NCBI GenBank assembly: GCA_019096065.1 | Contig: JAGUCH010000003.1 | Coordinates: 9,548,001-9,612,000 of the forward strand | Source: Paracyclopina nana | Lineage: Eukaryota; Arthropoda; Copepoda; Cyclopoida; Cyclopettidae | Direction of reading: 5' to 3' | DNA: 64,000 nucleotides | Part shown: one piece after another, positions 49,189 through 58,391 of the stretch | Layout: each line of letters begins with the position of its first letter | Numbering within the stretch: the stretch's first letter is position 1 | Made by a program: the position numbers and the translations under genes | Notes under the pieces: generated by a model | The model's database searches: none | What the model saw: only the letters and a program-made list of their open reading frames with translations | Told to the model about the DNA's origin: nothing

Positions 49189-50052
49189 CTACTGAATACC
49201 TACTTGAGATCTTCTTGATATATGTAGTTTTCTGAAAAAATTGTGAAAAACTCCATTGACAAAGGCTGACAAATTTTGGTTGCGATGAATCATCATCATT
49301 GGCAAGAAGTTCATTATGAGGACAACAAAAAAGGCGTGAAACCTGAGCTTCTGCATTCTTGCACTCTTCACCTGATTTATGTAGAGCAATGTTGAAAATC
49401 CACCAAGCAGTATGACTAAGCAAATGGTTCTCAGTGTTGTTAACGAGTACCCAAATCCTTCCAGTACATTCACCTTGAATTGTCTCTTCCATGCTTCAAT
49501 CTTCACAAACATGATGATGATGATTACTACCCCAATCACCACAACAAATTGTACTGAACGCAGGACAATTTTTGTCCTTGGCTCATTGCGAATACCAGTC
49601 AAAAACTCATATGTTTCCGAATTGGTAAAGTTGCATGCAAAACTTTCATAAATTGTTCCAATGCCAGTTAAGAACATGACTGTTAGGCGGACACACAAGA
49701 TGTAGGAATCATCGTTGACTTGATCAACCAAGGAGGAGTTAAAGATAAGTATGTACCTTGTACTCATGGTAGCTAGTGCCTGAAGAAAGTACATGTGGCC
49801 AACAATGATTTGACCTACTATGACAATGATGGCAAAGTTAGGATATTGAGAGTATGGTCCGTAGCCCAAGTTATGCAAGTCACCAATGAGTGTGGCAGCT
49901 GTACTGATGACCATGTAATCCTTCAGAGTGGCATCAAATATAGTTTGCATACCCAAAGGTTTACGGCTTAGGTAGGTCCAAACCAGAGCAAAGAGGCAGA
50001 CCATCATTGCTGTGGCACCATATAATAGCAGTTCAACCAACAATTCAGACAT
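49189..50052 (-). CDS. Orphan seven-pass membrane protein, tandem copy A
   Basis: This is a single-exon frame of 287 residues with about seven hydrophobic segments and a short N-terminus (TM1 about residues 7-27). Between TM1 and TM2 is a polar loop, SRKPLGMQTIFDATLKDY. Later come ATMSTRYILIF, the basic segment KIEAWKRQFK, and a conserved MNFLPMMMI near the end. It lacks the DRY and NPxxY motifs of rhodopsin-class GPCRs, and I do not recognise the family. An NFT sequon lies in a predicted loop. It lies 268 bp downstream of a close paralogue of equal length on the same strand, so the pair is a tandem duplication. TATAAAG lies 25 bases before the ATG, which would leave almost no leader. Confidence 0.75.
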   Translation of the reverse strand: MSELLVELLLYGATAMMVCLFALVWTYLSRKPLGMQTIFDATLKDYMVISTAATLIGDLHNLGYGPYSQYPNFAIIVIVGQIIVGHMYFLQALATMSTRYILIFNSSLVDQVNDDSYILCVRLTVMFLTGIGTIYESFACNFTNSETYEFLTGIRNEPRTKIVLRSVQFVVVIGVVIIIIMFVKIEAWKRQFKVNVLEGFGYSLTTLRTICLVILLGGFSTLLYINQVKSARMQKLRFHAFFVVLIMNFLPMMMIHRNQNLSAFVNGVFHNFFRKLHISRRSQVGIQ

Positions 50053-50320
50053 AGTTGCTAACCTGGTCTAAGTACTCTTTATACTTTAAGTGACCACCAA
50101 GGTTTGCCTTGTCTTGGTTAAGCAGGAAAGATGACTAAAGGCTATGCAAGTAAAATAAGAGCATATTTGGACCAAATATAGAGATATTTTAGCAATTAGC
50201 AAATGTACATTACAAAATGAGTTGAATGCCAAAATTTTAACAGGCAAACTGGGCTGAGCATCTTCACTGCTTCACTAACATCTGCTATTTTGTTACTTTC
50301 TCCCCAAAAATACTTGAACA

Positions 50321-51184
50321 TCACTGAACTCCAACTTGAAATCTTCTAGTGAGCGTTACTTTGCTCGTGATGTAGCTAAAAATTCCAATAACATAGTTTG
50401 ACAGATTTTGGTTGCGAAGAATCATCATCATTGGCAAGAAGTTCATTATGAGGACAACAAAAAAGGCGTGAAACCTGAGCTTCTCCATTCTTGCATTCTT
50501 CACTTGCTCCATGTAGAGCAATGTTGAACCTCCACCAAGCAACACAACTGACCCAATAGCTCTCAGTGTTGATAATGAGTAGCCTAATCCTTCTACAACA
50601 TTGCCTTTGGATTGTCGCTTCCATGCTTCTATCTTCACAAACATAAAGGTAATGATGACTACTCCAATCACCACAACAATTTTTAGCGAATTTAGGGTGA
50701 TGCGTGTAACCGGTTCATTATGAATTCCAGTTAAGTACTCAAAGCTTTCGGAATTGGCGAAGTTACTAGTCAGGGTTTCATAGGCCATTCCAATGGCAGT
50801 TATCAGCATGACTGAGATGCGGATACATATTATGTAGGTATGATCATTTACTTGATTAATCCAGGCGGAGTGAAAGATAAGGATGTATCTTGTGCTCATT
50901 GTTGCCAATGCTTGGAGGAAGAACATCATGCCCAGCGAAATTTGGCAGGCAATGAGAAAGACCGCTAAGTTAGGATATTCAGTAAATTGGCCATATCCAA
51001 GATTAAAGATATCACCAATGAGAGCAGATAACGTACTGATGACCATGTAGTCCTTCAGTGTGGCATCAAAGTGAGTTTGCATACCTAAAGGTTTTCGGCC
51101 AAGGTAGGTCCAAACCACGGCAAACAGGAATATCATCAATGCTGTGGCAGCATACACAATCCCTTCTATGAATTGCACAGACAT
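50321..51184 (-). CDS. Orphan seven-pass membrane protein, tandem copy B
   Basis: This 287-residue intronless protein aligns with copy A end to end with no apparent gap, and most residues are the same. The shared signatures are RKPLGMQTHFDATLKDY, ATMSTRYILIF, FVKIEAWKRQ and LRFHAFFVVLIMNFLPMMMI. The nucleotide match is strongest over the last third. The product should be a multipass plasma-membrane protein, possibly a lineage-specific chemosensory or peptide receptor. That role is inferred from topology and tandem arrangement only. A TATA box is well placed upstream (51253-51258). The next gene starts about 1 kb away on the opposite strand, giving a divergent arrangement. Confidence 0.75.
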   Translation of the reverse strand: MSVQFIEGIVYAATALMIFLFAVVWTYLGRKPLGMQTHFDATLKDYMVISTLSALIGDIFNLGYGQFTEYPNLAVFLIACQISLGMMFFLQALATMSTRYILIFHSAWINQVNDHTYIICIRISVMLITAIGMAYETLTSNFANSESFEYLTGIHNEPVTRITLNSLKIVVVIGVVIITFMFVKIEAWKRQSKGNVVEGLGYSLSTLRAIGSVVLLGGGSTLLYMEQVKNARMEKLRFHAFFVVLIMNFLPMMMILRNQNLSNYVIGIFSYITSKVTLTRRFQVGVQ

Positions 51185-51252
51185 GCTTACCCAAATGCGA
51201 TGACTAGATGCTATTCCGTCAACAACCGAACTAACACTAATAAGTTCATGGG

Positions 51253-51258
51253 TTTATA
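51253..51258 (-). promoter_or_regulatory. TATA box of 7TM copy B
   Basis: TATAAA on the minus strand lies about 70 bases upstream of the copy B start codon. Transcription would begin about 30 bases downstream and leave a leader of about 40 bases. Confidence 0.45.
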
Positions 51259-52075
51259 TCCATGTCTAAATAAATACCACAGCAATTTAAGCTAATTTGT
51301 GCTTGTAAAATACTGCTTGCTTACCAAACAAAATTAGTTACTTATTAGTCAGGAGTAAATGGCTCTTTTATGTAGAAACATTTGAAAATTATTTATCATA
51401 TCTGCACTTAAACGGACAAAAAAATTATTGAACACCACAGTAATTCATGAAGATATGAAATCTTAAACTTTTTTATCGAACTTATTCTCCACTCAGGCTC
51501 AAATTATCCGAGACGCAAATGCGCAGCTCCTGCCTTGGACACCAAGCTAGTGACACTTTTAGCTAGTTACTTCATAAGTGAGTCTTCTTATTTTCAATTG
51601 TTTGATGGGGTTTGCTATGAAAATGCTATGCATAATTGGGTAGGAAATTAGGAAAGAAAGTTGTGAATAAAGCACCTGCCTTTGCCTTTTTTCATTGTTA
51701 GCTTACGAACCCAATTAATTTTGACTTAGGAAGACGATGCTTCAACTTACGTATTAAAATGACGTTTAGGCTTTAATTGACAGCAAAATGCTGAACGTAC
51801 CCACTTCTACAAAATTGACTCACGTGTTTTTCTAAGAATCTAAATGTAGGTCTACCACATGCTATTATAATCAGGTATCAGAAGCTGTAAGACGAAAAAA
51901 GAGCTTTTCTCATGGAATTTCATTAGCTTTGTTCTAGGTTCATTTCATGTAACATATGTTCATTGTTGGGTTTCTGATGTGATTGATATAGAGTTCTTTA
52001 TGGCCATGCTTAGCTGCATTTCAGCTTTAATTGCAAAGTTGCATCCCAAGACAAGTCCCATTAACAGATCATTTG

Positions 52076-52152
52076 TACAGGGTGTCTCATATTGCAAATA
52101 TAAAAAAGTGACAGTGCAATTTTGGCTTCCAACTTCAGCTTGAAACACTGTA
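52076..52152. mobile_element. Possible tiny MITE
   Basis: TACAGGGTGTCTCA at the left and TGAAACACTGTA at the right are imperfect inverted ends about 75 bp apart, bordered by TA. CAGGGTGTC also occurs at 48632. The assignment rests on these ends alone. Confidence 0.3.
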
Positions 52153-52208
52153 TTGTTGCATGCACCTTGGTTGCATCAACCAGTTGCATTTTCTCCCCAG
52201 CTCCAGTC

Positions 52209-53670
52209 ATGAAAAATCTAAGCCTCAAATTTGGCATATGGGTAAGAACATCCTCAATTAGGACAGCTGAAGTAGTGAATTATCCGAAATAATTGGATGA
52301 GTCAAACATGGATTTACATAGCAACTAAAACTGAGAACTTCCATAAATGGGATTTTTACTGCAAACTTTTGCTTTATTTTTAATAGGAGTTTTCCTCAAA
52401 AAATGAACACGTTTTAAACTTCTTCTAAAATGAATAGGTGACCAAGAATGCTTCGAGGTCTGAGATTGTTTGAGTGAGCTCCTTCAATGAAAAACCTTTT
52501 CCTTTGGATTATATTGCCTCTCAAATAAAAATAAAAATTGGCCAACGTTATACACAAAGTACAATTTTGAGTCTTTGAATATAAACAATTTTTTTGAACA
52601 ATTAGGCACAAAATAGTGACAACAGAAAAGAAGGAATTTCTCAGCTATTCCAATAAATTTCTCAGCTATTCTAATGTCCAAACAAAAAAGTGCAACTGTC
52701 AAAACCAGTTTTTTCTGGGAATGCATTCAACTCACTTTCTATTTTCAGGTGGGTTTTGTATGCTCATCTCTTTTCTTCTGCCAACCCACTGTGGCCCAAA
52801 GGACATGCAGGACATGTGAGCAGACAATTTCAGGCAGAAATATGCCCTATTCCAGAGCCCTGGAAATCATGCAAAATGAAGAGTATCTGGATGCAGCTGA
52901 TTTGAATGTGATCAGAAGGAGGTAAAAGCTGGTTCAAAAGTAAACAAATCTTTTAGCACTCTTTCAACTGCAGGCAAAAGAGGAATGCACTCAAACTGCC
53001 TGCATTTGCCATAAGCAAATCTGGCTCATTCATGGCAGACTTGATTCCAGCCACTGGCCTCATTATTGGCCTTTTTGCAGCCTTGGCCTATGCTGTAAGA
53101 GACCAAGGGAGGTTCATAGGTGTAGTTCCCCCAGATCAGCCTCAACCAGGCACTTTTGGAGGTGGCAGATCTCCCTTGGGATCAGATGACATTTTGAAAG
53201 CTGCCAGAAAGCTTCTGCCAAGAAGCCGGGCTCCTGTGGCTGTTTTCCCACCTTTTGTGCAAAACAGGACCTTTCCAGCCATTGGAATCATTTGGGAAGA
53301 AACTCCATTGAAAGCTGACAAGAAGAAATACAATAAGCTTCAAATTGCCCTGAGAAAGTTCAAGAGAAATTTACTCAGAGGCAAACTGGTGCCATTTCAA
53401 ATTAGATCAATTGAAGAAGAAGCAAAAAATGATGGATATGGCAATCAAAGGGAGAGGCTCTATGGATACAGGGTCATGGTTACTCTGGTCAAAGAGTTTT
53501 GCCAAATTGGGAAAACTTGCAAGAGGAATGGAGACAAGTTGAGGCCATATGGGCAAAGCAAGCCACATTTGATTTATGCCAGTGAAAGGCAAACTGGAGA
53601 GCTCATAAGGAGTGATGCTCAGCCGGAGTGTCGAACATCCAGAAGCAGAACTTGCAGCAGCAATTCTTAG
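52209..53670 (+). CDS. Unrecognised secretory-pathway protein with a furin-like site
   Basis: Three exons, 52209-52241, 52749-52921 and 52974-53670, join in frame to give 300 residues. Both introns are GT-AG, and the second is only 52 bases. The first two exons together make a good signal peptide (KFGIWVGFVCSSLFFC core, cleavage near VAQ-RT). Next comes a short Cys-containing segment (RTCRTCEQ), then the basic run RRRQKR (67-72), a candidate furin site. A hydrophobic segment at about 91-110 (DLIPATGLIIGLFAALAYAV) could anchor the rest. The C-terminal part is basic and ends in a Ser/Arg/Cys-rich tail with few predicted strands. I recognise no domain. It might be a processed precursor or a one-pass membrane protein. 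AATAAA lies at 53846. The tiny first exon is the least certain part. Confidence 0.6.
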
Positions 53671-53845
53671 CTAAAATCTTCTTTGTGTCTTATTTAGGCT
53701 TATTGGTTATCACTACATCATATTACTTTTTGGTGTTATTTTTATGGTTGCTTTTAAAATTTGAGTCGAAGTATCAAGTTCAATTGTCCAACTAATGATA
53801 TCTTTGTATTTACTTTCAAGCTTGTTTTCAGTTCTCCAAACTGAA

Positions 53846-53851
53846 AATAAA
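53846..53851 (+). terminator. Polyadenylation signal of the 52.2-53.7 kb gene
   Basis: Overlapping AATAAA motifs occur at 53846 and 53850, about 175 bases after the stop and just before the promoter of the next gene on the same strand. Confidence 0.6.
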
Positions 53852-53979
53852 TAAATAGTGATGATTCTTTGCATCAAAAAGTATTTTTGGTTTGTCGAAG
53901 AGCAACAATTTCATAACTTGGAGACGGATGATAGACATCACTATTTCTCTCTCTGTAATTGAGCAGAGCATTTTCTCCT

Positions 53980-53988
53980 TATATTTAA
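53980..53988 (+). promoter_or_regulatory. TATA-like box of the 54.0-kb 7TM gene
   Basis: TATATTTAA lies 57-65 bases before the ATG at 54045. Initiation about 30 bases downstream would make 54045 the first ATG and exclude the upstream in-frame ATG at 53928. Confidence 0.4.
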
Positions 53989-54044
53989 GCTTTGCTCTAT
54001 ATGCAATATTTCTTCAGTTCACAAAAGAACACACCAACTTAAAC

Positions 54045-55078
54045 ATGACATCCAACAAAACATTCATAGTAGATTGTTTCGACTCCTATGAGCCCTCCCC
54101 AAGATTCTGGATCAAATCAGCAATCATAGCTTCTTGCCTGGTGATTCAAGTCTTTGGCAATGCCCTATCTGCCTGCATAGTTGGCTATGAAAAATTTGGA
54201 GGTGACCCCCAAAAGAGGACCATCTTGAACCAGCTCTTCTCAATGCTCACCTTGAATGTGGTCATCCTGAATTTGGTTCCACTGAATGCCCTGATTTTCA
54301 GGGTGCTTCTAAAGCCTTTTCACCCCATGGTGGCCAAGTTGGTATTTTTCATACCAAAGGTCACCATTGGGTTTGCCTCACTCTTCATCTTGAATGAAAT
54401 GCTCATTTTGAGGGTATTCTCGGTCTACTATTGGAAGAGAATCCCTCCAATCAATGACAACCTGTTTTTCACAACACTCAACATGGCCAATGGTCTTGTC
54501 TCACTACTTTTGGCCTTTTGGGTAAACATGGGCTATAACATAGAGCATGAAATGAACTATGCACTAACTGGTATCAGAACAGCTGACTTAGTGGATGAAA
54601 TCCCAACTTTCAGGTAAAATGAGCATTTGTATTTATTAGTGTAGCATTACATTCAATATATTGAATACATTTCAGGCTGTACTTTCAAATGCTGGTCTTC
54701 ACTGTGGTTTTCCACTTGGTGGCTGGGATCCCTTTGGCACTGAAGAAGATGTCAAATAATTCAATTTCCCCAACTGGTCAAATTGGCATCTCAATCATTG
54801 ACCCAGAAGGGCAAGCTTATTATAATAACCAGTCCTCTAATAAGGACATGTTCAGTGCAATCACTCACTTTCTTGTCATTACATGCTTGCTGTTTGTATT
54901 CGCTCAGTATTTCATCCCTCCAATACATAATGAAATTTTGGCCCTTATTTCAGGATTTGTGGCGCCACAAATCATGCTTTCCATAGTTATACCTTATGTG
55001 TTCATTCTAACTCATGCACATGTAAAAAACTATGGTCTTAAGATCTGCTCTGAAGTATATGAATATGTATTTGAATAA
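54045..55078 (+). CDS. Orphan seven-pass receptor-like protein
   Basis: Two exons, 54045-54613 and 54676-55078, are separated by a 62-base intron and give 323 residues. The short N-terminus carries an NKT sequon. TM1 contains FGNALSACIVG (a Gly-Asn as in GPCR TM1). It is followed by YEKFGGDPQKRTILNQLFSM, a compact loop that looks like a family signature, and then five or six more hydrophobic segments. A polar extracellular loop in exon 2 has Asn-rich sequence. There is no DRY or NPxxY, so the protein is a divergent 7TM and not a typical rhodopsin-class receptor. It is unlike the 49-51 kb pair in sequence. The start was chosen at 54045 because of the TATA-like box; an in-frame ATG at 53928 would add 39 residues. 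AATAAA overlaps the stop codon (55074-55079). Confidence 0.72.
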
Positions 55079-55089
55079 ATTCCGGTTTC

Positions 55090-56985
55090 TTAAGAGTAGT
55101 TTATAACTAGGCAAAGTAGCTAACATTGTTATTGATAAGCATTTAAAACAACTTGAGAAATACGATTGTGAAAGTTGAAAAACAATTCATTTGATGGATT
55201 TATTAATTATGATTTATAAAAAGAAAAAGTGCAAGAAGGAGAAAGCTGTGAAAGTCACGCAACCTCTCGCTTCCGAGTTCTCGCCCTACAAAAATGGGGA
55301 GCTTTCTTGTAAATTCAGAAGCTTTGTTGTCCAGAGCAAAAAATGCTTACTAATGGAATGTCATTTGGATGACAAAATGCTCAAATTTTCTCTCCCCGCA
55401 TGCTTGTTTTATTCCAGCCATACCAACAATATTTTTAACATTAACAAAGTGGGAAAAACCAGTTTGGACCAGTTATATTTTGGTCAGGTTTGACGAACTG
55501 AAAATTGTTGGCAATATCGTGAAAGGATTACACTTACTTTAAGTGAGATCTAATTTGAGACAAAATGACGCATTACATTTTATAAGTGGTAAGATTTTGT
55601 GCTTAGTTTATATTATTTTATATTCACCAGGCCAGAAAGTAACCTTTTCTGATTTATTTTTACCAAAAAAATCATAATATGTTGCACAAGCCTTAAAATA
55701 GCTTTCTAAGGCTTTTCAATAATATAAGTACTTTAAAGATGGAAATTACATGAGCGTAGCATTATTGTGGAGGATTTTGGCAAATTGCTTGATAATGCCC
55801 AATTCCCCTGAATCTTGTCAACGCGCGGCAATTTGTTGCGTCCCTTGGGACTTACGCGAAAGCTGTTGCACGCAAGCGCAACGGGGAATTGCGGCGCGAT
55901 TCGCCGTTCGTAAGCAACGCCCCGATACATCATCGCAAGTATCGCGGATGCTGCCAAATCTTAAGGGCCCCACATTTACCACCATAAGTGATCCCGAAGA
56001 AGACATTGCTGTTACCATTCCAGCATAACAGCCACAAAGGTGAACAGTTTTGACATTAGGAAATTATCCAAAGATTTGAATCTGATTAGCAAGTTGCGCT
56101 ATAAATATTTTAACCGTACAAAAAGTCTGAATTCAATAAGCAAATGGGTCTTTTTAACTTTTGTCATTTTTTGAGTGGCTTCATGTAAAAATAGCAGTTG
56201 AATTTGCATCTATTGCAAATTAGCTTATTGAAGTACTCACAACTTCTCTTCAAAAGCTGCAAAAAAAGGTATTTTTTAATGCTCTTCTCCCCTTTTTTTA
56301 AGGAAGAAACTGTAAACCAGAAGAGGTGAGTCAAGAATTGACGTTAAGAGCTGAAGTGAAAAAATCGAATTACACGATTTGCATATCATGGTATAATAGA
56401 AGAGCAAGTTGAGAGATCCTCATCGAGTTGTAAATCAGGTAATCCTGAAGCACTTTAAGGACTTGTCCAATGATCCCCAAGAAAGCTTTCAACAAAGTGT
56501 TTGTTATCCCATCTAAAATGATCAAGAAAGCTGCTCCCTTTTTTACGTGAAAATACACACACATACAGCCCCAAATTTGTTGTGATTTTCATATATTAAT
56601 TATGAACTAGTTAACCTCAGTCCTTGTTTAAGGCTGAAAGTACTGGAAGCTGAAAGTAGTTTTTGCAAGAAATTCATGCGCAGTTATGACTGCATAGCAA
56701 AACAGTGCAAAGAGGGGAAATTACAAAATGTCTAATGTGAGGCGAGACAAGGCTTAAAAAATGCTTGATTAAAAGAGCCTCAAAGGCAAACGGAAGTAGC
56801 GGAAGTGGAGCCTTCATCTAGAGATTCACTGATAGCTATAAAAATATTTTAATAGTGTAAGCAAGCATATTATTCAATAATTAATGCCCATCATATGTAA
56901 AGAGTGAAACCTAAGTATCTTTCATGCATCAAGTGAAAACTATCTTTTAGTAAGGAAATCATAAGCTGGCCATTTCCTTTTTCAG
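55090..56985. other. Intergenic, with a CpG-rich patch at 55816-55975
   Basis: No gene is recognised. From 55816 to about 55975 the sequence turns GC- and CpG-rich. It contains an inverted pair (GCGCGGCAATT and AATTGCGGCGC) and is open in frames on both strands, none of them familiar. The rest is AT-rich like the surroundings. Confidence 0.4.
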
Positions 56986-56999
56986 GCCAGAAGGAAATA

Positions 57000-58391
57000 A
57001 TGAAGTTGTTCATTCAAGTGGAGCTTTTTATCTCAGTTTTGCTCATTCTCATCAGCAGAGGTAAGTTGGAAAGTTTTCTTAGCTGTACATGAGCATAATA
57101 TGCAGCCATCTAGTGGAGCTTTTTAATTTCTTTTTATTATGAGACAAGTCTCTGCCAACTATTTTCATCATGCTCATGAATTATCACGCTCGGCTAAGCT
57201 CTCGAGACAAAGCTACTGCCATAGAAGTATATGGCACAAATGCCCCAGAAGGGCACACTGTGTCAAATCACACTGGGCTACCAGTCACATTTTATAATGA
57301 TAAACTTAGTAATTGTAAAATGCAGTAATCATGACATATAGGGCCTAAACCTGGCTAGTTAGAACTTTTGACTTGTGAGCACTATTGACCTGTGTTTGCA
57401 CTATTGACTTGTGAGCACAACTGTCTTGTGAGCACTACTGACTAATGAGCACTATTGGCTAGTGAGCGCTATATTGACTAGTTAGCAATTATCATAACTA
57501 TTGAGCACTATGATTAACTTTTGAGCACTCATCTGAACTAGTAAATACTTATTTGAACTAGTGAGCACTTATCTGAACTAGAGAACACTGGTCTAAACAA
57601 GTGAGCACTGGTCTAAACAAGTGAGCACTGGTCTAAACAAGTGAGCACTGGTCTGAACAAGTGAGCACTAGTCTAAACAAGTGAGCACTGGTCTAAACAA
57701 GTGAGCACTGGTCTAAACAAGTGAGCACTGGTCTTAACAAGTGACCACTTGTCTAAACAAGTGAGCACCTTTGACTAATGAGCAAAAATATTTACCGTTG
57801 AGCTCTATTGACTAATGGGCACTTATTTTAACTAGTGAGCGCCTTTGACTAATGAGCAATAAACTGGTTTTGCTCTATTGACTAATGAGCAACATTGTTG
57901 ACTAGTGAGCACAAACATAAAATATTCAGCACACATCCTGACATGTACAGATTTGTGGGCTTGTCACAATAAATTAAGGCTAGCTAGGTCACGATGTGGC
58001 AGATCGAATCATCCCAGTGTGCACCTTCTTGAGTATTGCAAAAGTTTTATTCTCCTCAAGATTTTCGCTGTGTAGTGGAGTAGTAGCAAGAGTTGTATAG
58101 CTCTCAATAATGGTGTATCCTCATATTTTCTCATAAAAGTAGCAGAAGACTGAACATCTGTTGGCAGAAGTGTCTAATATATACCCAATTTTTTCATAAT
58201 AGCACTCTTTACTGCATCATTGCCACCGCACTTACTTGTTTTATATGCCTCCAGTTTTTTTCTCTTCCCCAGGTTCCTGCCAAAAGTTGAGCCACCAGCC
58301 AGATTTTGTCACCCCTCTTAGAAACCTCACTGTGGAGGTTGGACGCAATGCCACTTTTGAGTGCTTCGTCACTGGAATTGAAAAATATAGG
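57000..58391 (+). CDS. First two coding exons of a DIP/lachesin-like Ig adhesion protein (partial)
   Basis: Exon 1 (coding 57000-57060, acceptor-bounded at 56986) encodes a signal peptide MKLFIQVELFISVLLILISR. Exon 2 (58273-58391) continues GSCQKLSHQPDF and then the start of a first Ig domain, VTPLRNLTVEVGRNATFEC with its B-strand Cys, ending FVTGIEKYR at a GTAAGA donor. The match is to Dpr-interacting proteins and lachesins, neuronal surface proteins with three Ig domains and often a GPI anchor. An NLT and an NAT sequon are present, the latter just before the Cys. The rest of Ig1, Ig2 and Ig3 must lie beyond the window. Intron 1 is 1,212 bases and intron 2 is at least 5.6 kb. The family is clear; the exact orthologue is not. 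Confidence 0.82.
57355..57930. repeat. 20-bp minisatellite in intron 1 of the DIP-like gene
   Basis: About 27 units are built on AACAAGTGAGCACTGGTCT. The centre (57600-57760) is nearly uniform, and both edges are diverged (ACTAGTGAGCACT, ACTAATGAGCA). Confidence 0.88.

Noticed and set aside
55750-56028. 92-residue open frame in the CpG-rich patch as a gene
   Set aside because: Frames are open on both strands because GC-rich sequence has few stop codons. No recognised domain or transcription signal.
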